Below, piece after piece: positions 24,062 to 34,090 of a stretch of DNA of 64,000 bases; position 1 is the first letter of the stretch; every line of letters begins with the position of its first letter. Under the pieces are notes generated by a model. The model saw only the letters and a list, made by a program, of their open reading frames with translations, had not been told where the DNA came from and did not search any database. The DNA is taken from NCBI RefSeq assembly GCF_021869535.1, contig NW_026262668.1, positions 75,909,558-75,973,557 of the forward strand, read 5' to 3'. This DNA is from Mytilus californianus. Lineage: Eukaryota; Mollusca; Bivalvia; Mytilida; Mytilidae. The translations under genes were made by a program, and so were the position numbers.

Positions 24062-25742
24062 CATGGTCATCGTCATTACACACAACCTACTCCTCAAGAC
24101 GTCTCTATTAATGAAATTTACTATTTATACAGAGGTCTTTGAGTGTTCCTCACATCCGCTTTATTCACTGCCCCTTTCTAAACTTCATTCTCTGTATAAC
24201 TTATGTCCGGAAACCACTGTTTCAAATACCCTTTCAAACCAATGCAAACTTTCAGCTTTTAACTCGGCTTTTGCCCGTCAGACTTACAGATCGGTTTGAA
24301 AATGTAAAACGAAAAAAAAAACGATTCCTTCAAAAACTTTCCTTGTCGACAATGGTCTCGATTCCATCCATTTAGGTAATACCCTACATCATAACCTCCC
24401 TACTTTAAAGATCGACATCAAGTCTAAAACTTCGGACTGCACCTGCGCTAGTCCTCCCCCCCCCCCCCCCCCCGCCCCCATTCATATATAAACTGGTTGG
24501 CCACGTTATTGCTGGTGCCCTGAACATTGTCAATAACACTTCTTTGCGAAATGTGTTATCCAAAGGCTCGAAAAACAGTGAGCCTAAATCCATTAATTGG
24601 AAACACAACTTTCAAATACTGATGGACTCAGTAGATGATTATTCCGGGCAATGGGCATAAAAGCAAAATAGGAAGACGTAGATACTCTTTCATAATTGTT
24701 TAAGGATGTGTTTGTTGATACAAATTATAATAAAAGAAGAACTGAAAGGGTCTATGAACAGTCATGATACATAAATGTTCTAAAGCAACTGTCCTACCTG
24801 CATGAACAATTTGTTTCCTCGCAGATAAAATCGCAATCAACATCATGTGTATATGTAAATCTGCTTAGATAAACTGCTTGATAATGGAATAAAGTATTGG
24901 CAATTCACTTGGAAACTCAACATGTACCACCACGACACTTACCAATGAGGAAATCCTGAATAATCATAGGTCTGTGATATACTTCTTTAAAATTTCAAAG
25001 AAGCTGAATATGATCTTCCTTCACTGTATTGGATAATTAAGTTGCATAAGTGTCCATACAAACAACATTTTTGATGGGTTTGCCAAGTGCTCAACGAAAC
25101 CGTTTTCCAAGTTATTAACATGTAATTTATCAGCAATCAAATACGGGTTTAGATTTATTGTGAAACTACCTACTCTAGGGAGTGGTGAAACAGATGTAGA
25201 CACTACAAAATTCCACAGATCTGTTAGAGTACATACAATATTATTCTTTTTCATCTTGCAATAGTATAAAAACGTTTGACCTATCTACCCTATATAGCAA
25301 TATTCACCATTTCAAACTTAAAGACAGATTGAAAGAATTGGGTCAATTTTGTTTTATACAAAAATAACCAACGTAGATACAAATATCTTGTTTTAGGGAG
25401 TGATAAATCCAACTGTGTAACAAAAACCACTCTGATTAATATGCTTGATTTGATTAATTGATAACATATGTATTACGTTTGAAGGACGTGTTTTTAAACA
25501 AACAATCGACATTCCCATGGAAACCAACTTCTTGTCTTCTTATTCCCTTATTCATATGAGGCAGACTTCATACAAGAAGAATGAAAAGAAGCTAGCATTA
25601 TCCTTAAACTTCACGTTCCGTTATATAGATGGTGTCTTCTCAATAAATAGTTCTATGTTTGATGACTATGATGAAAGCGTCATCCCATCGAACTTGAAAT
25701 AAAGGATACCACATATACAGTCAAGTCTGCTTTGTACCTTAC
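24062..25742 (+). pseudogene. Permuted Penelope-like element (Naiad type), copy 1, 5'-truncated
   Basis: Collinear with copy 2 from its position about 26,810 onward. Readable blocks: a linker with S-N-Q-C-K-L-S (about 24,235-24,255), the D-C-T-C motif, a CxC (about 24,434-24,445), followed by an expanded C tract, the N-W-L-A/G-H-V-I region, 'adkia' remnants near 24,825, a palm region with Y-K-Y-L-V-L-G-S-D-K (about 25,373-25,405), a Y-S-Y-E-A-D-F-I-Q segment near 25,545-25,575, and a damaged R-Y-I-D-G catalytic block near 25,618-25,632 where the second Asp reads Gly. The endonuclease end is missing. There are frameshifts throughout. It ends at 25,742, where the pseudo-LTR unit starts. Confidence 0.75.
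24456..24473. repeat. Poly-C tract (18 C)
   Basis: An uninterrupted C run inside PLE-1 copy 1, exactly where copy 2 has only 'gctccccactc' (about 27,325). It arose by expansion after insertion. Confidence 0.95.
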
Positions 25743-25981
25743 ATGAGCAACACGACGGGTGCCACATGTGGAGCAGGATCTGCTTACCCTTCCGGAGCAC
25801 CTGAGATCACCCCCAGTTTTTGGTGGGGTTCGTGTTGCTTAGTCTTTAGTTTTCTATGTTGTGTTTTGTGTACTATTGTTTGTCTGTTTGTCTTATTTTT
25901 ATTTTAGCCATGGCGTTGTCAGTTTATTTTCTATTTATGAGTTTGAATGTCCCTCTGGTATCTTTCGCCCCTCTTTTATAA
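25743..25981 (+). repeat. PLE-1 pseudo-LTR-like unit, first copy
   Basis: About 238 bp from 'acatgagcaacacgacgggt' to 'ggtatctttcgcccctctt'. A near-identical unit lies at 29,065-29,302, and a diverged one at about 29,727-30,020. The two good units flank the most complete PLE copy, as expected for the pseudo-LTRs created when PLEs insert in tandem. It contains the 'ccatggcgttgtcag' block also found at 29.2 and 29.96 kb. Confidence 0.8.
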
Positions 25982-26046
25982 CCACTCGGTCGATGTCTCT
26001 GCTGGTGGACATTTTGTCCCCGAGGACATCATCCGCCCAGTAGCAA
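25982..26046 (+). repeat. Family-A box at the start of PLE-1 copy 2
   Basis: 'cggtcgatgtctctgctggt', 'ggacattttgtccccgagga' and 'catccgcccagtag' match the family-A box at 43,214-43,273 and 6,611-6,681. Here it sits between the pseudo-LTR unit and the first Met of the PLE frame, so it may be part of the element's 5' region. Confidence 0.6.
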
Positions 26047-26052
26047 TGTTGC

Positions 26053-26763
26053 ATGAATTTACGAAGATCTAACAGAATACTGGCTCGGACGTCGCCCAGT
26101 ATAAAAAGGTCCGAAACAGACGTCACCATGGACACGGTGTCGTCTGATATGGCAGGTGTCCACTCATCACCAAACATGACAAATATCCCAAACATGACAC
26201 ATTCAGATCATCATACTAATGACAATAGCAATAGTCTACATACACATCCATGTTCAGCTCTTTTTTTTTTATGACTCTGAACTACACTGTCTCATTTCGA
26301 AATGTGAAGCCAATGGCTGCAAAACCTGTGGAATTTTAATAACAGATGCTCAATTCACTAGCAATTTAACTAAAAAGTCTAATTTTACCAGAAGTTACGA
26401 TGATCTGAATTGTAAATCTATAAATGTCGTCTACGGATTAGAGTGTAACCTTTGCGGATTGGTTTATGTCGGTGAAACGAAAGGAAGGCTAAACAAACGT
26501 ATGTGCGGCCATAGATCAGACATCAACCACAATGCAAGCGACATTCTTAACCAGCATTTTAACCAGCCTGATCATTCAATCCTTTCTATGCAAGTTCGCA
26601 TCATCGAAAAAAATACAATAGGACTAACAATCCTCATCTTGTAACGCTTCTCCGTAGACAAAAAGAAGACTACTGGATTCGACTGTTGGGAACTGCGACA
26701 CCATATGGTTGCAATGACAAAATTGATGGTATAGGTATTCTATCTCTTCCTGTAGCTCGGTGA
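26053..26763 (+). pseudogene. PLE-1 copy 2: N-terminal GIY-YIG endonuclease
   Basis: The frame opens at a Met at 26,053 (M-N-L-R-R-S-N-R) and runs 73 codons, then shifts at a T run (26,261-26,271). The next frame carries a Cys-rich zinc-binding segment, K-C-E-A-N-G-C-K-T-C (about 26,300-26,330), and the GIY-YIG-type core G-L-V-Y-V-G-E-T-K-G-R-L (about 26,458-26,493), followed by H-R-S-D-I-N-H. That frame stops at 26,644. The end of the domain, with a P-Y-G-C-N-D block, continues in a shifted frame to about 26,763. PLE endonucleases of this kind cut DNA for integration. The domain lies 5' of the reverse transcriptase, which is the permuted order of Naiad-type PLEs. The Cys/His residues of the CCHH-type motif are largely visible. 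The copy is broken by at least two shifts. Confidence 0.85.
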
Positions 26764-26809
26764 ATGTGCTTAAATATTTTTAACTCAACTCCTTGATGTA
26801 GACGCAGTC

Positions 26810-27481
26810 ATGGTCATCGTCATTATACATCACCAACTCTCCATGATGTCTCTATTAATGACTTGCTGCCATTTATACAAAAGCCGTAAGGTATTCATCA
26901 CATTCGCACGACGCTTTATTCATTACCCCCTTTCAAAACTGCATTCTCTGTTCAATTTATGTTTGGAAACCACTGTTACAAACCCTCATTCAAACCAATA
27001 CAAACTTACAGCTATCATTTCGAATATTGCAAGTCACAGACTTTTCAAACCAGTTCGCATTGGAAAAGATGAAAAAGAGAAAAGATCCTTTTTTAAACTT
27101 TCCTATGCCAACAATGGTCTCGATGCCGTCAACTTGGGCAATATCCTTCATTATAAATTAGTTCAATCGAAAATACCTCCCTATTTTAAAGATCAGTCTG
27201 TATCAATCATCTCTTACACCTATACCAAACCAATTGCAACTAAAATTTTCAATTACAAACACGTGTTGCAGGATCTCAATATTGATGACTTCAAGTCTAA
27301 ACCTCCTGATTGCATCTGTGCTAGCTCCCCACTCATATGTAATCCGGCTGGCCACGTTATTACCGGTGACCTCAACATTGTCAATAACACTTCCCTGCGA
27401 AATGTGTTATACAAAGGTCCGAAATATCGTGAGCCTAAATCCATCAATTTCAGTCGAGGATTATGCCAGGCAATGGGTTAA
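26810..27481 (+). pseudogene. PLE-1 copy 2: linker region with CxC motif
   Basis: A 223-codon open frame joins the endonuclease to the reverse transcriptase. Features: a basic stretch with K-D-E-K-E-K-R-S-F-F (about 27,065-27,095), an N-N-G-L-D-A-V-N-L-G block, and D-C-I-C-A-S-S-P (about 27,308-27,331), a clear CxC motif using TGC and TGT codons. It is followed by G-H-V-I-T-G-D-L and a P-K-Y-R-E-P-K-S-I block (about 27,420-27,447). A linker with a CxC motif is the hallmark of the N-terminal-endonuclease PLE clade. The first Met is probably internal to the original longer frame. A frameshift after about 27,447 ends it. It contains no in-frame TGA that would suggest selenocysteine. Confidence 0.8.
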
Positions 27482-28321
27482 ACGCGAGAAAGAAGACGTA
27501 GATACTCTTTCCGAATAGATTTAGGCTGTGAGGTCGTTGATACAAATCAGAATTAAGAAACTGAATGGTATATCAATACCCATGCTACGTCAATCTTTAA
27601 AGACCCAAATGTTGCAAAACACTTGTCCTACCTCCATGACAAATATGTTGTTGTCCCCGCAGATAAAGCCCCAAACAACATCGTTTTTGTGTGTAAATCA
27701 CATTACAAGAACTGCTTGATAAATGAATTAGGTATTGACAATTCACTTGGAAACTAAACTTTACCCCCCACGACACTTACTAAAGAGGAAATCATGGATA
27801 ATCATAGTTCTGTTTTATGTTCCTTTGGAATTTCTACCAAAGATGAAGAACTGGATCTTCCATCACTGTATTGGATACCTAAACTACATAAGTGTCCTTA
27901 CAAACAACGGTATATTGCTGGGTCTTCCAAGTGCTCCACGAAACCTCTTTCTAAATTATTAACATGAATTTTATAAGCAATCAAAGCCGGACTTCAAAGT
28001 TATTGTGAAACTGCCTATTCCAAAGGTGGCGTGAATCAAATGTGGATACTAAAAAATTTCCAAAGATCTTTTAGAGTACATACAATCTAAGACTCTTTCA
28101 TCTTGCAACAGTAATAAAACATTTGACTTTTCTTAACATTACACAACTATTCCCCATTCCAAACTAAAAGACAAATTGAAAGAGTTGGTATTGCTTTGTT
28201 TCATAAAAAAGAATGGCCAAAGTAGATACAGGTATCTTGTCTTAGGGAGGGATAAATCCTACTTTGTAAAAAAAATCACTCTGATTCAAACAAAAAATTC
28301 TCTGAAACTGATATTATCAAG
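27482..28321 (+). pseudogene. PLE-1 copy 2: N-terminal reverse transcriptase region, scrambled
   Basis: This is the fingers part of the RT, split over three frames. Readable: K-R-E-K-E-D-V-D-T-L-S-E near 27,485-27,518, a V-V-V-P-A-D-K-A-P-N block (about 27,650-27,680), an L-P-S-L-Y-W-I-P-K-L-like segment (about 27,860-27,890), a K-C-P-Y-K-Q-R-Y-I-A-G block (about 27,893-27,925), and a Y-R-Y-L-V-L-G-R-D-K block (about 28,225-28,255). Stops and single-base indels are frequent, so no product is expected. Confidence 0.75.
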
Positions 28322-29064
28322 ATGCCTGATTTCTTGATTGACAACATATATGTTACGTTTGGAGGATGTGTTTTTCAACAAACTATCGGCATTCCTATGG
28401 GCACCAACTGTGTCCCTATTCTTGCCGACTTGTTTCTTTATTCTTATGAGGCTGACTTCATACAGGAATTTCTTAGGAAGAAAGAAAAAAAAGTTAGCAG
28501 TATCCTTTAACTTTACTTTCCGCTATATAGATGATGTTCTCTCACTAAATAATTCAAAATTTGGTGACTATGTTGAACGCATCTGTCCCATCGAACTAGA
28601 GATAAAGGATACTACAGATACAGTTAAGTCTGCCTCATATCTTGACTTACATCTAGAAATTGACAATGAGGGTCGGTTGAAAACAAAACTTTACGACAAA
28701 AGAGATGATTTCAGCTTCCCAATTGTGAACTTTCCAATTCTGTATAGCAACATTCCAGCAGCGCCTGCATACGGTGTATATATCTCCCAATTGATACGCT
28801 ATTCCGGAGCTTGTATTTTTTATCATGATTTCCTTGCTTAAGGGTTGCTGCTCACAAGGAAGCTATTAAGCCAAGAGTTCCAAATGGTGAAGTTGAAATC
28901 ATCACTTCGTAAATTTTACGGACGCCATCACGAGTTGGTTGACCGTTATGGAATATCCGTTTCACAGATGATAGCGGATATGTTCCTAATGTCGTAACTA
29001 TACAATCCTGTTCCCTTTTAACGAATGTGACCTACCGAATTAGACTATTTACGGGTTTGTACTA
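28322..29064 (+). pseudogene. PLE-1 copy 2: reverse transcriptase palm and thumb
   Basis: First frame (28,322-28,510): G-I-P-M-G-T-N-C-V-P, then L-A-D-L-F-L-Y-S-Y-E-A-D-F. A shift in an A run (about 28,488-28,495) moves to the second frame, which runs to 28,841. That frame contains the catalytic block F-R-Y-I-D-D-V-L-S-L-N-N (about 28,517-28,552; Y-I-D-D intact), the E-L-E-I-K-D-T-T-D-T block, Y-D-K-R-D-D-F-S-F, and A-Y-G-V-Y-I-S-Q-L-I-R-Y. The thumb continues past a stop to about 29,000. PLE RTs share ancestry with telomerase RT. The catalytic residues survive here although the gene as a whole is dead. Confidence 0.85.
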
Positions 29065-29302
29065 ACATGAGCAACACGACGGGTGCCCCATGTGGAGCAG
29101 GATCTGCTTACCCTTCCGGATCACCTGAGAGCACCACTAGTTTTTGGTGAGGTTCGTGTTGCTACGTCTTTAGTTTTCTATGTTGTGTTTTGTGTACTAT
29201 TGTTTGTCTGTTTGTCTTTTTCTTTTTTAGCCATGGCGTTGTCAGTTTATTTCCGATTTATGTGTTTGAATGTCCCTCTGGTATCTTTCGCCCCTCTTTT
29301 AT
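29065..29302 (+). repeat. PLE-1 pseudo-LTR-like unit, second copy
   Basis: Nearly identical to 25,743-25,981, with a handful of substitutions and the same end 'ggtatctttcgcccctcttt'. At 29,303 it joins directly to RT sequence of copy 3. That is a head-to-tail junction. Confidence 0.8.
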
Positions 29303-30040
29303 AGACTTGAATCTATAAATTGACAATGAGGGTCGGTTGAGAACAAAACTTTCCGACAAAAGAGATAACTTCAGCTTCATAATGAGAATTTTCAATTTCT
29401 ATGTAGCAACATTCCACCAGGGCCCCCATATATACCAGTAGTATATATCTCCAAGTTGAGACGATATTCCAGAAATTGCATTTCATGATGTCCTTGATAG
29501 AGGTTGACTGCTTACTATAAAGTATTTAACCAAGACTTCCAATTGGAAAAGTTGAAGTTATCCCTTCGAAAGAATTTCGGATGCTATCGCTAGTTGGTTG
29601 ACTGTTATGGATATCTGTTTCACAGATATCAACGGGTATTTTTTCATTAGTCGGAATCACAATCCCGTCCTCTTTTCCTTAAATGTGACATTACCGAATG
29701 AGACTTATCATAGAATTTGTATTTACATGAGCAACACGAAAGTTCAACAAGTGAAGCAGGATCTACTACATACACGTCCGGAGCACATTAGATCACCACC
29801 GGTTTTTTTGGTCGGCTTCGTGTTGCTCAGTCTTTCGGTTTCATATAATGAGTTTTGTCTCTGGTTGAGAGTTGTCTCATTGCCAATCATATCACACCTT
29901 TTTATTTTTACATTTGTAAACTCTTTGTCTTTTCTTTGTTTTTCTATGTTTTTTTTTTTTGCCATGGCGTTGTCAGTTTTTCTTCGACTTATGAGTATGA
30001 ATGTTCTTTTGATGTTTTCCGCCTCTCTTCCACTACTGTA
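29303..30040 (+). pseudogene. PLE-1 copy 3, 5'-truncated
   Basis: It begins inside the RT thumb ('aattgacaatgagggtcggt', matching 28,660) and runs through the same downstream blocks with many substitutions, then into a diverged pseudo-LTR unit from about 29,727. That unit carries an extra 'gagttgtctcattgccaatc' segment not present in the other units, likely from PLE-2 tail sequence. It ends near 30,040. The plus-strand 147-codon frame at 29,598-30,041 is accidental. Confidence 0.7.
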
Positions 30041-31780
30041 GATAATTATACATCATGAATGTCATAGAGCTATCAAACGCCTAAAATAACGACCTATATT
30101 ATTAATATGACACGACTATCGGTTTGACTGGAAGACAACATCGTACGATAACATATACATTATTGATGTGACAATGCTAGCAGTAGTATAGGGTATGGTT
30201 TTCACCAACTATTCAGGCTTGTCGATTAGGCGGGTCCATGAAATCATATCATTGTGATATCATTGGGGACTTGAATGGAAATGGTTTCAGTAAGTGCGCA
30301 AACGATATTCGAAAACTTTACTACGATTGTGTGACGACAATTCGCCTGACCTAAAAGGCACTAATTGACTCCTCCAACTTGGAGGATATATTTGTGCATG
30401 CATGCATGACCGGAATTCCCGCCTTTTTAAGTTAAATTAGACTGACACTTGAACCGTAAATTATGCCATCGAACACTATATCAGTCGTTACGTTGTCATT
30501 TCATTTGGGGTACTTTGTTTCTTTTTAATATAAATGCTATATATATATATATATATAAATATGTATTATATAGGATGTAAACAGATAATAGAATACGGAG
30601 GCGATTGAAAATAATCGACAGCAGCCTTGAGCAACTAGAAAAAAAGCTGGGGCAACCTTGAGCAGCTAGAAAATAATCGGGGTATTTTAGATATATTCCT
30701 ATACTTGAGTAGAAAATGCTGTGTTCCAACTCTCATGTTTTCAAATTTTTTTTTTATAAAACACAATCAATACAATTTGCATATGTGAGATATATTTAAA
30801 AACCAGTTATTTTTTTTAAATTTTGTACATGTATATATAAAAAGAAGATGTGGTATGTATGTTACTGTTTGACCCTTATGAGTGTAATTTTGTAAAAAAT
30901 ATACGATGTAATATATCGAAGTTCTTTAATAAACACTATCGATGGTCGTTTGAATCAAGAGAATATTTTTTATACTGAAATTAAAAAAAATATAAAAAAA
31001 ATATAGTAAAGTATGATTTCTGCGCTTATTTCAACAATCAGCAAAACCTCTCAATAATCATAAATATCTATTTCAAGTGTCGATTGATAAAATTATATCA
31101 TAATAATAATAAATAAGCTTTATTTAAAGTCGGCATAGTATTCAAAAATTATGACATAACATAAGCCTTATTGAGCTTTTAACCGACATAAGTTTCAAGT
31201 TCACTGAATATATTTGAATCAGTAATTTGTAAATTAATCAATGCATGATAATTTTATCGTTTTTTAATATTCAAACTTCTCAAAAATTGCAAGGTCGGTC
31301 AGGATTATAATTTAATACATGTACTTTTAAATTGGGCTACCAAGCGTTTCCTCGTAATAATATTGTCAGCTCTCACGTTTGTAAACTTTATGTTCTGCTA
31401 ATATGAATAGTGTTTACGTACAATATTCGCTTATTATTTTTGAAAAAAAACAAATGGGAAATATATCATAATTAATAATTAGATTGACATTTAGGTTTTA
31501 GAACGCTGACATTTCAAAGAAAGCGGTTGGTATGTTAAGAAAAGGAATATAATAATCTAATCTGTGAGGTCTGATGACCTTGACATAAATTATACAGTTG
31601 TTGACTGGGTTCGAAGACGAGGGCTGTTTTGTTTGACCTTACGACAAACAGTTATCCTAAACGAGAAGAAAACTGTTTATGAATAAAGGAAAAAAGTGCT
31701 TTTGTCTAAGAACACAACCTAAAACTGATTTACGATACCTTTTGTTTCAAGGAAAAGACCGCATTTGAAACTTTGCCGTT
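30041..31780. other. Unassigned AT-rich DNA with a TA microsatellite
   Basis: The only clear local feature is (TA)n at 30,538-30,557. Two 'agcagccttgagcaactaga'-like units occur at about 30,620-30,672. A short 'aagaagatgtggtatgt' piece at 30,842 resembles the PLE-2 tail terminus on the minus strand. No gene is seen. Confidence 0.5.
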
Positions 31781-31784
31781 TATA

Positions 31785-32160
31785 GTCTTATCAAATGCTT
31801 GAATGTAACTGTCCTTTCATAGATTTAGATATTGCAGTTGTACATGGGAAACTCTACACAAAAATTTGTCATTCCCTATTGCTGATCTTCCTTTTATGAA
31901 TGGTGATGTTCCTTTGACACCACCTTACGGTGTTTATATAACTCAACTCGTTTGCTATGCCCGTGTCTGTAGTGACTTTTTGGATTTCAATGAACGTAAT
32001 CTATGTATTATTGGTAAATTATTAAGCCAGGGATTTCGTAACCACCAATTACTTAAAACCTTTACTTAATTCTTCCATAGATATAAAGATTTGGTTAGGA
32101 GGGTTTGGCTGTACCTGTAGAAAACTTATTTCAAACGGGATAACACAACCTATTTTTTTA
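31785..32160 (+). pseudogene. Second Penelope-like family (PLE-2): RT thumb fragment
   Basis: Blocks: F-I-D-L-D-I-A-V-V-H-G-K-L (about 31,818-31,855), then P-I-A-D-L-P-F-M-N-G-D-V-P (from about 31,872), P-Y-G-V-Y-I-T-Q-L-V-C-Y-A-R (about 31,924-31,965), and F-N-E-R-N-L-C with a G-K-L-L-S-Q-G-F segment. A 67-codon frame (31,866-32,069) covers most of it. The pattern parallels the PLE-1 thumb but with clearly different residues, hence a second family. It is 5'-truncated, with stops after 32,069. Confidence 0.65.
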
Positions 32161-32931
32161 CGGAGATATTGTTTACCGAGCCCGGAAATTTAGATACGAT
32201 CCTGGTCAATTGATCAATCCTTTAAATATTCTTAAAGGTTACCAATTCAACACTGTAAATTTAAACCAAACTAGATATTATTGTTATGTACATATGCACA
32301 TTCAAGGTTCCACAAATCTATCTATATCTGTAATTTGGCATTGCACAAGGTCATGTTTTTCTCTGATTGTTAAATGACGTCTTTAAACATTTGGATGTTG
32401 AATGTGTACTGATTGATATTTTAGTCTTACATACAGGATTTTTTTATTAGTTGCTATTGGCTTTGAACTAGCTGTCAGAAACTGCAAGTACTCTCAGATC
32501 TGTACTTATTGTCTTTTTTGTTGTGGGAATGCATAAATACCCTACCACGTCCGGTCTGTGTTTTTGTTACTTGTTTTTCTGCTCTGTGTCTATCTAAAGA
32601 GTTAAGCCCTTTTCAACTGATTTTTATAGTTTGTTCATATGTTGTGCTGTTACACCACTGTCCCAGGTTAGGGGGAGGGTTGGGCGCCCGCAAACATGTT
32701 TTACCCCGCCACATTCTTTAAATGCCTGTTCCAAGTCAGGAGCCTGTAGTTCAGTGGTTGTCGTTTGTTGTTGTATATCATATTTGTTTTTGAATTCGTT
32801 CATTGTTTTGTACATAAATCAGGCCGTTTGTTTTCTCGTTTGAATCGTTTTACATTTGTCATTTCGGACCCTTTCATTGCTAACTATGCGGAATGGATTT
32901 TGCTCATTGTTGAAGGCCGTACGGTAAGGGT
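32161..32931 (+). repeat. PLE-2 3' untranslated tail, best copy
   Basis: A long non-coding segment that continues from the RT fragment. Landmarks: 'ttggctttgaactagctgtc', 'actgatttttatagtttgtt', 'ccaggttagggggagggttg', 'ccaagtcaggagcctgtagt', 'tcgtttgaatcgttttacat', 'ttgctcattgttgaaggccg', 'tacggt'. Many fragments in the window match parts of this (0.54, 12.1, 13.3, 14.2, 23.2, 36.3, 39.9, 49.3, 50.6, 51.7 and 52.6 kb). Its link to PLE-2 is inferred from adjacency here. It ends at the telomere-like array. Confidence 0.65.
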
Positions 32932-33322
32932 AAGGTTAAAGGTAAGGGTTAGGATAAGGGTTAGGGTTTGGCATAGGGCTTGGGTTCGGGTAAGGGGTTA
33001 TGGTTAGGGTTAGGGTTATGGTTACAGTTTTATTTTTGAAGTAAGGCTTACGGTTACGGTAAGTATTAAGGTCAGGGTTTAGGTTAGGGTTTGAGTTACG
33101 GATTATAGTTACGTTTAGGGGATAGGGTTAGGGTTAACGTTAGGGTATGGGATAGAGATTGGGTTAAGGTACGGGGTTAAGGTTTGGAGTATAGGTAGGG
33201 TAAGGGTTATGGGATATGTTTAAGGTTAGGGTTTAGGTTAGGGTTATAGCATGGCTCAAATTTAGGGTAAGGGTAAGGGTAAGGTTAATGGTAAGAGTTT
33301 GAATTATGATAAGGTTTAGGGT
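32932..33322 (+). repeat. Degenerate interstitial telomere-like array (TTAGGG type)
   Basis: About 390 bp of hexamer-like units: 'ttaggg', 'taaggg', 'ttatgg', 'ttacgg' and 'taaggt', with perfect pairs such as 'ggttagggttagggtta' (33,002-33,018). The G-rich strand is plus. Many units are mutated, so this is old. It begins exactly where the PLE-2 tail is interrupted after 'gaaggccgtacggt'. Confidence 0.85.
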
Positions 33323-33329
33323 TGTCAAA

Positions 33330-33800
33330 TAGATTTTAAAAACATGAAACGAATTGATATATAAAATAGTTGATATTTGTCCTGTCGACCTGTAAAATTG
33401 CCGTTCTAATTTTTTTAAATGTTGCCAAAAAATTGTAAAACAAATAATGAATTGATACAAAGAATACTTGATATTTGTCCTGTTGACCTGTTGATCTGTT
33501 GACCTGTTGCCTTGATGACCTGTCGACATGCTGATATGTTAGGGAAAAGAGTTTGCTTTAGAATAAGTTTAAGGTTGCCAAAAATTTGTTTAAAAAATAA
33601 AAAGAATTGATATATAAAAGTTGATATTTGTCCTGTCGACCTGTAAAATTGTTGTTCCGATTTTTTTTAACTGTTCCCAAAATCCAAATAATTGTAAATC
33701 ATGTGATAAGTTGACATAAAGAATACTTGATATTTATCCTGTTGACCTGTCGACCTGCTGATATGTCGACTAGTTAACCTATTGATTGACAGCTAGACTA
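33330..33800. repeat. Two-unit AT-rich duplication with TGACCTGT clusters
   Basis: Two units of about 240 bp (about 33,330-33,560 and 33,580-33,800) share 'gaattgatatataaaa', 'gttgatatttgtcctgtcga', 'cctgtaaaattg' and an A-rich part, and then 'aaagaatacttgatattt'. Each ends in a run of 'gttgacctgt'-like decamers. It is non-coding. The minus-strand frame at 33,233-33,529 is accidental. Confidence 0.7.
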
Positions 33801-34090
33801 TTGACTTGTAAATCTATTGGATTCTTTCTTTAAAAAAAGGCAAGAACTCGTATTGAAAGTAAAACGTATGAAGTAATTTCATACTGTTTTTAAAACGACA
33901 TCTAGAACTAAAATCAAATTAACATATAGTTAGTACAGTACAAGAAATCTGAGATGAAAAATTAGAGTTGCGGTTCAGATTTACAAGTTATAAATATGTT
34001 CATGTGCCTGTCCCAGTACTACTAGCATACTTAAATTTTTGTGGTCTTATATTTGATTTTTTATTTGTGGGGTTTGTTGTTATATACAGA

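Noticed and set aside
27310-27330. Selenocysteine codons in the PLE linker
   Set aside because: Both Cys of the CxC motif use TGC or TGT and no in-frame TGA is present in that frame.
29598-30041. 147-codon plus-strand gene with membrane-like segments
   Set aside because: It lies within the decayed tail and pseudo-LTR of PLE copy 3; hydrophobicity comes from T-rich DNA.
32932-33322. True chromosome end
   Set aside because: The array is degenerate, short and followed by more than 30 kb of other sequence, so it is interstitial.
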